Part shown: in pieces, positions 45,246 to 53,980 of the stretch
Numbering within the stretch: position 1 is the first letter of the stretch
Layout of the letters: each line of letters starts with the position of its first letter
Assembly: GCA_015680685.1 (NCBI GenBank)
Contig: MNCI01007961.1
Span: 400,970 to 454,949, forward strand
DNA length: 53,980 bases
Direction: 5' to 3'
Source: Gnetum montanum
Lineage: Eukaryota > Streptophyta > Gnetopsida > Gnetales > Gnetaceae
Made by a program: the position numbers and the translations under genes
Notes under the pieces: generated by a model
What the model was told of the DNA's origin: nothing
The model's database searches: none
What the model saw: only the letters and a program-made list of their open reading frames with translations

Positions 45246-45263
45246 ACCCACTAATGGTGGTAA
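45246..45263 (-). other. Degraded primer-binding site of element Q
   Basis: TACCACCATTAGTGGGTA on the - strand lies next to the LTR start TGATGAG and matches the tRNA-Asp-type site of N at about 12 of 18 positions. Confidence 0.5.
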
Positions 45264-45264
45264 A

Positions 45265-46100
45265 TGATGAGCAACAAGTATGTCCCATGCTCCACCATAC
45301 ATTGTACAAGTGTTGTAGTAGCTTTTGTTATAATCTGTGGATGAAGTAGCAATAACATTTGGTCTCATTGAGTAATTGTAGATCACTTTTTCTTAGTCTT
45401 CTTACATAAACTAATAATCAGAGACAGTGCATTAGTGACATAGATGGGAACATAATATAATGTAAATATAGGTTTCAAGTGATAATTCTTTTTTCTTAAA
45501 AACAAAGTTAGTACTCTTAGTGAAGGAACCTTTTATCTACTATGATAGGTTATTCATTTTGAAAGTAAAAGGTTTATTTTGAAAGCATGATGATGATGAT
45601 ATATATAAGAATGTATCCCCTCTATATATATATATCTCTAAACAAACATAGATGAGCAAAGTAGAAAATTGAATCCTACCAACCTATATTTAGGATTATT
45701 ACTTATTTTATTTAGGATTGTTACTTATTTTAAAACATAAGTAAATGCTAAGATAACTCTACTTATTTTTAATTATTGTTTAAAAGAGAAGTAGGTATCA
45801 AAGACAAACACTTATTTTTCATAAACTAAATTTGGATTTAAAATCAAAAGATTATTTAAATATAATTCATATAGGAAAGTGGATTTTCTAATAGCCTATA
45901 GTCTTGGTGAAAGTATCTTTTACTAAAAGAAATATGATTTATAAATGCTTAAAATGAAAACTATAAATAAAAAAGTTATATAAATTTAGTAATAGTATGA
46001 TGGGACATCTAACCAGAAACCATTACCCTTTTCTCTACATTTTATTTGTTATATGTGGTTTTTAATTAAACAATTATTTTTATTCATGTGTTGCTATGTT
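45265..46100 (-). repeat. 5' LTR of element Q
   Basis: It begins TGATGAGCAACAAGTATG and continues with CACCATACATTGTA, like the LTRs of N and H. A TATATATATA run lies at 45631-45642. The right end could not be fixed; the family's GATATC palindromes are absent or decayed, so 46100 is an estimate. Confidence 0.6.
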
Positions 46101-47560
46101 AAGCATGGTTCCAAGCATCATTACAGATGCACAATGCATTAAGTAGAGACTTGCCATAGGATTAGCAAATAAATTTGATGTACATTTGAATTACTTTGAT
46201 TAGGTTGAATCAGTGAAGGAGAGACCAAAATAAATATAATTCAATGCATGATTATGCACATTAAAAATAAAAATAGAGAAATAACTCCCATAGTTGTTTC
46301 TTGTTTGTTGCATTAAATTTGTAGAAAATAATCGTGAATGCAAGTTCTTTCCCCCTCTTCACAAATTATTTTGTTCTTTGAAAAATGGTTTCTCATACAT
46401 CAATCATCTTACCCCATGAGTTTTAGGGTAAAGAAGGCTCATTTGAAGAGACAAATAGGGCGGTCCTATCGTACTAAAAGTAGAACTCTTCGTTCTTTTT
46501 AAAATTCATGTTTTCAATATTTCAAGATTTTTAGGTAATAATTTACTAGAATCATGCAACAAAATTTCCCGGTTGTAGATATAGAACCAACGGTGTGAAT
46601 TAAATTTTTATGAGATATCGAGTTTTGAATAAGCACTTACAAGGCAAAACGAGGCAAAACGAGTCAGGACACTATGACTATGAAGTGTCAGGAAATTGAT
46701 ACGTGCTGATATAAAATTTGAAGAGCAGAGAGAAAAATTAGTGTTGACTTGAACTTCGAAGACGATGAAACTGCGCTGCCCGGTTCACACATGTTTTAAA
46801 CCGGCAACGAAAATACCGCTTTGATTCTTACAACCGGTTCACACATGTTTTAAACCGGTTGACGCGAATGTTTTACCAAAATTTAAGACTTTTAAAGTGT
46901 TAAACCATCTTAAACCATAATCGAGAATTCCCTGCCACCAACTGCATTGGACGAGGCTTTCGTTTTTTCATTGTCGAATAAATATTTCAAATGCACAATT
47001 CCATATACATAGTATTTTGTGAGGATACATTTTTAAATTATCATAAGATTTTGTATTCCCCTCTGTATTCTCAGGGATGGATTTTTAAACTTCTATAAAG
47101 ATACTTACATCCTAAAATGTTAATTCTAAGAGTTTATTTTTAGGTAAGAATTATAAATAAATACTAGAATTTTTAATATTAAAATTAAAGAGTCTTTTCC
47201 TCTATACTCTATGAGTTTGTTGGCTATTTCATGTATTTCTTTAACCTCNTTTTGAAGTTTAAGAAGAAAGCTTCATTTATAATAAAAAGTAAAATAAAAT
47301 ATTTCAGTATCTTCATTCTTTCAATCAGTTCCTTATATAATTGATAGTATTGAGGCTAAATTTTTATCTTTAATTTGTTAATAAAAATTAATTGTAAAAG
47401 CTGAACCATGTTATATATGATTTCTACATTAAAATGGTTTGCATACTAAAATAAGAAAAATGAAAAATGAATTCAAACCCAAAATAAGTGTCGATGGGAA
47501 ACAATTAGATGGTGCCCATCATCATTCTAAGACAAGATATATTGAAAGAGTAGAGCCGTA
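46101..47560. other. Non-coding, AT-rich stretch with no recognised gene
   Basis: No coding signal is seen. It holds a duplicated CCGGTT-containing block at 46778-46862 and a small GGCAAAACGA doublet near 46650. One ambiguous base lies at 47249. Confidence 0.5.
46778..46862. repeat. Duplicated 24-bp block with AACCGGTT palindromes
   Basis: The block CCGGTTCACACATGTTTT followed by AAACCGG occurs twice (46780-46804 and 46836-46860), about 56 bp apart. The second copy is flanked by AACCGGTT at each end, so it is also an inverted repeat. Confidence 0.85.
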
Positions 47561-47753
47561 GATGTTGATGTGATGCAATCAAATGTTGCCCATGACTCCC
47601 GAAAGAGGAGATGGTATTTATTCAAAGAAATGAAGCCCCTGACCAAGGTAATGGTATTACTAGTGGTTGGATTACAAGAATTTAATGCTCAAGGACGGCA
47701 GAATATCATTATGGTCATGCATGTGAACTCTGAGGCTAGCTCATCCTGGCTGC

Positions 47754-47993
47754 TCATGGCGGTGGCCTACAGGGAGAGCCTGGACTTGGCACACAGCCAT
47801 GTCCGTTGCAGCAGTGCGAGGGGACGCTGGGGGGAGCATTTTGTACCTCTGCCCTTGCCCACTTCTTCATCATATGCATATGCATAGCCTTATTATTATT
47901 TTTGCTGCTGCTAATGCCAGCACCTTCACCAATTTGAGCTCCACATATCAACATCATGATCAGCATCGAACCAGTTACCATTCTTACGTTCAT
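47754..47993 (-). CDS. Candidate small secreted peptide, 79 residues, family unknown
   Basis: From ATG at 47993 the frame starts MNVRMVTGSMLIMMLICGAQ, a short positive start plus hydrophobic core that looks like a signal peptide, with possible cleavage after GEGAG. The mature part is basic (KNNNKAMHMHMMKKWARAE) and ends in a Pro/Cys-rich tail, PPSVPSHCCNGHGCVPSPGS then PCRPPP, with four cysteines. PPSVPS faintly recalls IDA-type peptide motifs, but the cysteines do not fit that family. A second, broken copy lies at 48527-48610 with in-frame length differences, which favours real coding. No intron or poly(A) signal is clear. The opposite-strand frame at 47570-47887 is probably a shadow. Expression evidence would be decisive. 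Confidence 0.45.
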   Translation of the reverse strand: MNVRMVTGSMLIMMLICGAQIGEGAGISSSKNNNKAMHMHMMKKWARAEVQNAPPSVPSHCCNGHGCVPSPGSPCRPPP

Positions 47994-48790
47994 GCTTGAG
48001 ATTGCATGTAAAGAAAAAGGATACTACAAACAGGATTTGTATTTGCAATAATATTAGCTCAATCAGAAATGAATCAAAGAACGGACAAGATAAGTTCGGG
48101 ATGAATACTCGAGCGTTTGATTGATGATGTATAAATACTTGCAGGGTTTCTTGTCTCTGCTGCCGTCTGTGATGGTCTGCTGCCGTCTATTATGTTGTAG
48201 GTTTTGGGTTTGAGAACTAATGTTTCTGCAGCTGCATGTGTGCACGAAAATATGCTGCAGCCGGAGAGCAATTGTAAACGACCGTGCATAGTTTACGAAC
48301 TCTTGTAGTTGGGGCTACAGAACAGTTCAAGTTGCAGTAATGGATGCAATAAATTTTGAGATAAAAAAAGCTTTACAACTTACAGAGCTGATTAAGTACG
48401 ACAGATAGAATAAGGCTCAAGAGCTGTAATGGAATGGGCTTAAAATCCTACGCTATTACCTTCTTTTCGTATTCATATGCATCATATTACTATTATTGCG
48501 GTCGATGTTGCTTTCTTCGTTGTCATTCACGATGATGTTGTTATGCAAGCACCTTCAGCCATTCCAGCTGCACAAATCGATATCATATCAGCACCGGTCA
48601 CCATTTTCATGCTTACCATTACAGGTAGAAAGCAAGCATACTGCGAACAAGATGGAAGTTTGCATTTTGTAATAATATCAGCTTTATCAGAAAAGAATAG
48701 TTTGGGATGAACACTGAGTTTTGTGATGGATGGTGTACAAATACATTAATGCTTGCAGGGTTGCTTGCCTTTGTAGCCGCATGGTCTTTA
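47870..48790 (-). repeat. Tandem duplication containing the peptide ORF start and its upstream region
   Basis: Unit 1 (about 47870-48180) and unit 2 (about 48475-48785) align. In coding orientation both have CCTGCAAG, a TATT-T-TACA box, CATC-ATCA, a TTCATCCC block, an AATATTATT-CAAA block and then the ORF start. Divergence is strong but the order is complete, so promoter, leader and first coding part were copied together. Confidence 0.75.
48527..48610 (-). pseudogene. Broken second copy of the small peptide ORF
   Basis: From ATG at 48610 it reads MKMVTGADMISICAAGMAEG then ACITTSS and stops at TGA. It aligns with MNVRMVTG...LICGAQIGEGAGISSS of the first copy, with gaps that are multiples of three. 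Beyond the stop the ATGCATATG and AAGAAG words of copy 1 can still be found near 48465, after which similarity is lost, so the Cys-rich tail is absent. Confidence 0.5.
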
Positions 48791-48935
48791 GAGGGTCTTT
48801 CATCTTGAGAGTAGGTAAAAGGAAACAATAAGGCATAGTTTTTGCTAGTTGTTGTTAAGTGATGTTAATTGTAATAATATCTATAATAAGTTACTAAATG
48901 AAACAATTCTTATTAAAATATTACAAACTATGATT

Positions 48936-49083
48936 AAGGGCAATAATGAAAGTGCCTAATGGTAGGCACTAGATTGGCCTAGGATGTGGAATCTCATTTT
49001 TCTCAATTTGTTTTTCCTTTATGTTCATATCATAGGTTAAGGCCAATCTAGGGCAAAGACAAGGCACATTCAATATTGTCCTT
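48936..49083. mobile_element. Fold-back element (MITE-like), 148 bp with 46-bp arms
   Basis: Arms 48936-48981 and 49038-49083 are imperfect reverse complements, with perfect inner 12 bp (CTAGATTGGCCT / AGGCCAATCTAG) and ends AAGGRCAATA. The loop is 56 bases. No target duplication is evident. It could be a MITE or, if transcribed, a microRNA-like hairpin. Confidence 0.75.
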
Positions 49084-50590
49084 CACCAAAATTTACAGTG
49101 TTTTAATACAAATTTTTCTTTTTGTAATTTACTATAGAGATCATTTCAACTAACAACCTCGGTAACAACGAACAAAAGTTGACAACAACAACTTGGCAAC
49201 ATAAACATTTTCTAAAGTTATAATAGTTGCTACTAGACAAGTGAAAATTGCCAACGATACATTATTATTTTCTTTTTGCCATTTAACACTCCCCTCAACT
49301 ATGCATAAATTTAGTAATGCTCAAGTTGCTACTACTTTTAGGTTAAGTACCTTCTTTTCTCTTTAATGGTTATTTTGTCAAGGTGGTCCTCTCTAGCTAC
49401 CTATCTTTTTATTGTTGGTGTAGAATTTCTTTCACATAATCTACATTATAACATTTGAAGCAATATTATTAAGGGAATTTCAGTTGATAATCAAGTGATT
49501 GCTTAACATGCACTTTTTAGATGATTCTTTTTTCCATGATAAATAATTCTTTGCAACATATCAATACCTTTGTATATAGAGTCATGTTCTCTATTATTTA
49601 CCATAATGGAAATATTGATGAGTGGGTTATTGCCAAGCCTGGAATATATATTTTGTTCATTTTTATAGCTATGCATATATATTAATTTTTTTCTTTTATT
49701 ATTTCTGCCTTTATGGCCAAGCATTGGCCAAAGCCTAGTTGAGGGTTGTGTTAATTCTTGAATTGCTTCAGTTTTTTAATGTTATGAACTAGTATTTTTA
49801 TTTTTATTTTTTTACTATTTTTATCTATCAAAGATAATTGATTTTGGAAATATAAATTAATAAGCACTAATTTCTCTTTTAAGTTTGTGTATTGTAGGAA
49901 ATCGCAGTAGTGATGGAGATTAATATCAATTATATTAATCCTCATAGCAACTGCAATATGGATTGATAACATGGATTTTGGTAGAGCAAAGGTCTCAAGA
50001 AGAAATCAAGATATTGATTTTCATAGAAAGGTGATTTGAATCAATAATCAAAGAAGGCGATCTGAGTATAAATAAGAACCTCAATTGTGCATTAGGGGGA
50101 CGACAAACTCAAGAGAGAACCCACATTAAATTGAATATTCTTTTGTATTAAAACTATTAAGGAAAATTTTTGATGCTTCATGATAATCAATAACCATTGA
50201 TGTGTGAAGATTGTGAAGTTGTTGCATTGTGGAGATAGCAAAGTAGGGTCACAAATTAGGTGACATCTCCTTTGTAATCTTCTATATTTATGATAAATTT
50301 ATGTAACTTCAATTTCTTTTAATCAACTTATTTTTATCTTTGAACTTAATATTAGAAGTTAAGGTGAAGTTTTGTTGATTTTACTAATGAGTGATAGTCA
50401 TAACTATAAAGTTTTTGATTGAATTCAAAACTAATTGTTATTTGTCTTGATGATCTTTTTGAATTTAAAATTGTTCCTCCACAAATATGAGTCACGGGTT
50501 AGTCATGGATGAGGTGACAATTTTACAATGAAGTTAATTATTAAGGTGATTCAACAGCAAACTTTGGTTAGCTCATCATGCATCTTTCTA
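49084..50590. other. AT-rich stretch with no recognised gene
   Basis: Only short frames occur. An isolated TATAAATA on the + strand at 50067-50074 is followed by a leader-like sequence, which might mark a decayed LTR or a promoter, but no second repeat or coding region supports it. Confidence 0.4.
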
Positions 50591-50599
50591 TCTTCAAAC

Positions 50600-52878
50600 T
50601 CTTTCTTGTACATGGTGTATACTATGACCACTTGCTACTCTAGTTCATTTCTTGGTCTACCCACTATTAACATAGCCAAATTATCATACTAAAAGTTTGC
50701 TAACCCCATGTACTTTGACATGTCCTTGACTTGTAGGTTCTTATTTTTCATTTCAGCTTGGTGGACATGAATGAGGGTATCCAAGATTGGCTACCAATTA
50801 GGTGTCCATGTAGTGATGGAATTGATTTTGGCTTTATCCATCTAGATTTCTTTTTTATTGATTTCCTTATACATGTCTACTTGGTCTTTAAAGTGTTCCT
50901 TGAGACTTTCATGTTTCTTGGCCTCATTTTCCATGTACTAATTTCGATTTTTGACTTTTAATAGATAATGCAGACTTCTTCCATTGATAGGGTTTTTTTC
51001 TATTTGGCTAATTTTCTCATATCTTTGTTGACTCTGATAAATTGTTGTCTTAACTAATGGATACTTTCTTTGATAACATTTTTTTGCTTCTCTATGTCTA
51101 TCAACCTTGTGTTCTCAATAGAAATTCTTTTGTTTTTCTCCTCTAGGGTAGTTATGACTTTAGCACATGCATATGTTTGCTCTTCTACCATAGATGCATT
51201 CCATATTTCTTTTTCTTTCTCCATCTCTACATGGATATTTCTAGCTATGAACTAAGTTATTTGCTCAATTTTGAATTTTTCCACCTAGTCTAGCACTACA
51301 TACTATGTGGGGTCTTTTCTTTCTAATTTCAAGGCTATTAATTTAGCTTGCAACCTCTACACTTCATTTTCTGTATGTTTGGCTCTTATTTCAACCATGA
51401 CTAGATTATTCTTTTTTCAAATTAGATATGAATGAACTACAATGATATTGTTGGAAATATCAAAGACATTTTCCATAACTTCGCCTATTTGCAACAATTG
51501 ATCCAAGATATCTTCATGTTCTATTAGGGTCATGGGTGTTTTGGTTATCATTTCAACATATTTACCTCTAGTGATGTCCATTGGTGATACAATGGAAACA
51601 TTAAATGATTCTTTAATATGATTTGTGATCACCTTTGCTACTCCTACTACATCTTGGTGTTGCATCACCACAACTATGGCTTCTTCCTTAGTTTCTAGTA
51701 TATCTTGGAAAGATGCAATGTTCCTAGAAATTTATTGTACCAAATCTTCATCCTCTACTATGTGTAAGGATACCTAACCACTAGTGGATCCTATTAATAT
51801 GGAAGACCTTATGGATTTATCTCTTACTCTATATAATGTGGAACCTTCCCTGATTCCCCAACTAATGGTTTCTACATTCTACTACAAGTGGCTCATAGAA
51901 GGTTTGTGGTCCTATTGTGCTAGTAAAGAACTCTATCTAGATCCATGACTAGCTCACATTGATCAACTAGGTCNTTAGACATTTCAACATATGATGCATT
52001 CTAGGCTTTAAGTAAGACATCATTTGTATACCTTAGAATTCTAGCTTTCTTGCATAATCTTTTGATAAAGCAAGAGAATCACAATGTGAATTTCCTTGCA
52101 ATCTTTTCTTCAAACCTTCTTTGAATTTTCAAGAGTACAAAATGAGCTAGATTTGCATTAAATTTTCTTATAAGGATGGTACTCCCTCTTGCAGCATAGG
52201 TGGAGATTTTGTTTAATCTTTTTTTTTGGGAAAAATATGGTAAGTTCCTATCTTAAAGTATATCTTTTTCTTACTACATAATTTAATTCATTTCTTATCT
52301 TCTTTGTCATATGCTCTTTGTAGCCATAACTTCTTTGCCTTAGTATCAGATCTAGTAGAGATCTATGTAGTATTTGTTCCAACATTGGGAATGTTAAGTA
52401 CCTTCACAATAGCTTCCACTGAATAAGGCACAAAGATCCCTTCTATTTATATAGTGGCACCACCTTATTTATTTTTCCAAAACTAGTAGACTTCTCCTAA
52501 GTACCATTCACAATTACAAGATAGAATTGGCCACAAAGGAGAGGCTTGAAGTTATGTTTGGATATTCTCAGGTGAAAACTTCATGAATGGTCTAAAATCC
52601 AGTTCTACAATCATTGTAGACATAATTAGTTTTTCTTGGACTATCTAGAGACATTTAGCTAATAGCATGAGGCATTGTCCTTGTTCTAGAGCTAGTGGTT
52701 CTTTAGCCTCCACCTAAGCAGAGTGTTTAGTGGCAAGTATTTGTTGATAGATGTTGAAGAATTGGGCCTCCTACTCCACTTGTGAAGTTTTTTTCTCATC
52801 TTATCCTCTACCTTGACCCCTTGGTCTCTTAGTTTTGTGCTATGAGGGTTCTTCTATTGTAGGTCTATTAGGAGTCAT
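50600..52878 (-). pseudogene. Long decayed ORF of unknown family, coiled-coil-like
   Basis: From a possible ATG at 52878 (MTPNRPTIEEPS, then a basic KTKRPRGQGRG) a reading can be followed left with stops and frame changes. Recognisable stretches are FNIYQQILATKHSA and ALEQGQCLMLLAKCL, then MIVELDFRPFMKFSPENIQT, then RNELNYVVRKRYTL near 52280. The best open part is 51671-51417 (84 codons, ITRGKYVEMITKTPMTLIEH). The later part is rich in Glu, Lys, Ile and Leu with heptad-like spacing (ALKLERKDP, ITTLEEKNKRISIENTRLID), suggesting a coiled coil. I do not recognise the protein. It could be a decayed element ORF or a host pseudogene. One ambiguous base lies at 51974. Confidence 0.45.
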
Positions 52879-53790
52879 TTCCAATCATCAAAGATTCGTT
52901 TAAGCATATCCAAGGCTTTAAATAGATTTGTAATGGTTCATAATCCTTTCCCAGTTATGGAAATTAATCATAAGTTTATCCTTATTATTTCTTATAGCTC
53001 TTATATTAAATTTATTAATGCTTATTTCTTATTAAATGAGCATTAATAAAGTTTATTAAATTTATAAAGTTAATAATCAATCTTGACTTTAAAAAATTAA
53101 TGATTCAACTTCTCTTGAAATAAATTCATTAATTACACAAATTTCCTATTATTAACTCATTTGACATAAATGCTACTAATGCTAAGGTAAACCTAACCAT
53201 TCTATTTCTTTAGAAGCCAATTTAGAGAAAATAAATTTAATTATACTAAAACTATTATAATAATTTATTCCTTTTCAAGAGGAAAGAAACAAAACTTTTA
53301 TCATTGTTAACTAGAGAATTTAGGGATTACATGATGCACAAGAATATGGTCCAATTTTTTCATACAAGTAGATGTTTTCATCTTTGGGATGATGTAAGTT
53401 CCTTGTTTCTCATGCTATAAGACCTAGGTTTGATCTTAGACACAATCACTACAAAGAGATTAGACTTTCACTCATTTAGCACCCTCATAGGATCCCACCT
53501 TAGCAAAACGAGTATTAGAAATTAAAAACTTTTAATACATCTAGGAAATCACAAAGGATTTGTTTGATGATTACAACACCTCAAAACATTTTTTTATAAC
53601 TCCTTCATATGTTTTTTATAAAAATTGAAAACATCATTAATGTAAAGGCCTAAGTAAATAGGGTCAATTTAAAAGAAAATAATCAAAATATTATAATTAA
53701 TAATAAACTAGATGTAGAAGCTTACTATCTCTTAGCTACTATTCTAATCAAGTATTAGAATGATATTAGCAAGTGATGAGTCTTTTCCAG
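52879..53790. other. AT-rich stretch with no recognised gene
   Basis: Rich in TTAAT and AATTTA words, with no coding or repeat similarity to the rest of the window. Confidence 0.4.
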
Positions 53791-53794
53791 TTGG

Positions 53795-53856
53795 CTACAT
53801 TGATGAGGCCTCGTTGACACATCTTACCATGCGTCAACGAGGCCCCATCGATGCAG
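53795..53856. repeat. Long hairpin: 24-bp arms, 14-base loop
   Basis: Arms 53795-53818 and 53833-53856 pair at 21 of 24 positions. The 14 loop-proximal positions include the perfect GCCTCGTTGAC / GTCAACGAGGC. All three mismatches are transitions in the outer half and would form G-U or A-C pairs. It lies 15 bp upstream of a TATA box. Confidence 0.85.
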
Positions 53857-53870
53857 TGTTGAAAATTAGC

Positions 53871-53878
53871 TATAAATA
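53871..53878 (+). promoter_or_regulatory. TATA box at the right edge
   Basis: TATAAATA follows the hairpin and is followed by a CATGCCTGCAAC leader-like sequence. It may be the promoter of an LTR or gene that continues outside the window. Confidence 0.45.
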
Positions 53879-53980
53879 CATGCCTGCAACTACATTTATG
53901 AAAAGTAGAGATTGTAATTGTAGCAAAGCTCTTACAATTTTTCCATTTGAAAGTTAGAATTTTTCCCTAAGTGCCTGCAG

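Noticed and set aside
47754-47810. IDA-family call for the peptide from the PPSVPS segment
   Set aside because: Only six residues resemble the motif; the Lys-Arg-His-Asn end is missing and four cysteines are foreign to that family.
47570-47887. 105-codon + strand frame over the peptide ORF
   Set aside because: No domain, no signal peptide and no counterpart in the duplicated copy; the opposite-strand frame is better supported.
1-53980. tRNA, rRNA or organellar insertions
   Set aside because: No cloverleaf, ribosomal or chloroplast gene sequence was noticed by eye; a dedicated scan was not possible.

Overview
The window looks like nuclear DNA from a large, repeat-rich seed-plant genome. A gymnosperm is plausible because the retroelements are old and heavily decayed, but nothing in the sequence proves it. 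It is AT-rich, has no bacterial-type gene organisation, and holds almost no long intact reading frame. What is recognisable is mainly decayed LTR retrotransposons inserted into one another: Ty3/gypsy of Athila type, Tat type and a chromovirus-like type, plus one Ty1/copia fragment. Stop codons and LTR differences are dominated by C-to-T and G-to-A changes, as expected of methylated plant repeats.

Layout. (1) 1-4125, + strand: gag, protease, reverse transcriptase (RT) and start of RNase H of an Athila-like element, here called P. (2) 4126-5540: an LTR-like insertion with palindromes, a TATA box and a 17-bp tandem repeat, then a possible SINE remnant. (3) 5541-22747: an almost complete Tat-type element on the - strand, with two LTRs, a GTTTT target duplication, primer and polypurine sites, gag, protease, RT, two RNases H and integrase. 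Between its protease and RT lies a multi-exon gene of unknown family on the opposite strand (13385-16929). (4) 22753-23158: P resumes (RNase H to integrase spacer) until another element cuts it. (5) 23159 to about 35745: that element, H, Athila-like, - strand, lacking its gag end. H is itself split at RNase H by element N (27696-34768), which has LTRs, a tRNA-Asp-type primer site and a GTGGT target duplication but has lost RT, RNase H and integrase. (6) 35822-38512: a Tat-type LTR fragment, a copia gag and a copia LTR. (7) About 38650-41065: a chromovirus-like remnant whose gag is joined to the end of RT. (8) About 41100-46100: an LTR-like stretch, then a fourth Athila-like copy, Q, with its LTR and primer site. 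(9) 46100-53980: few recognisable repeats. This part holds a small candidate secreted-peptide ORF with a broken tandem copy, a 148-bp fold-back element, a decayed - strand ORF of unknown family, and a long hairpin just upstream of a TATA box at the right edge.

No gene here appears able to make a full-length element protein. The points most worth attention are the antisense spliced gene inside the Tat element, short repeat clusters that flank it and recur in the element's 3' region, palindrome arrays just upstream of the TATA boxes in two unrelated LTR families, the pol-less element N, and the duplicated small peptide ORF.
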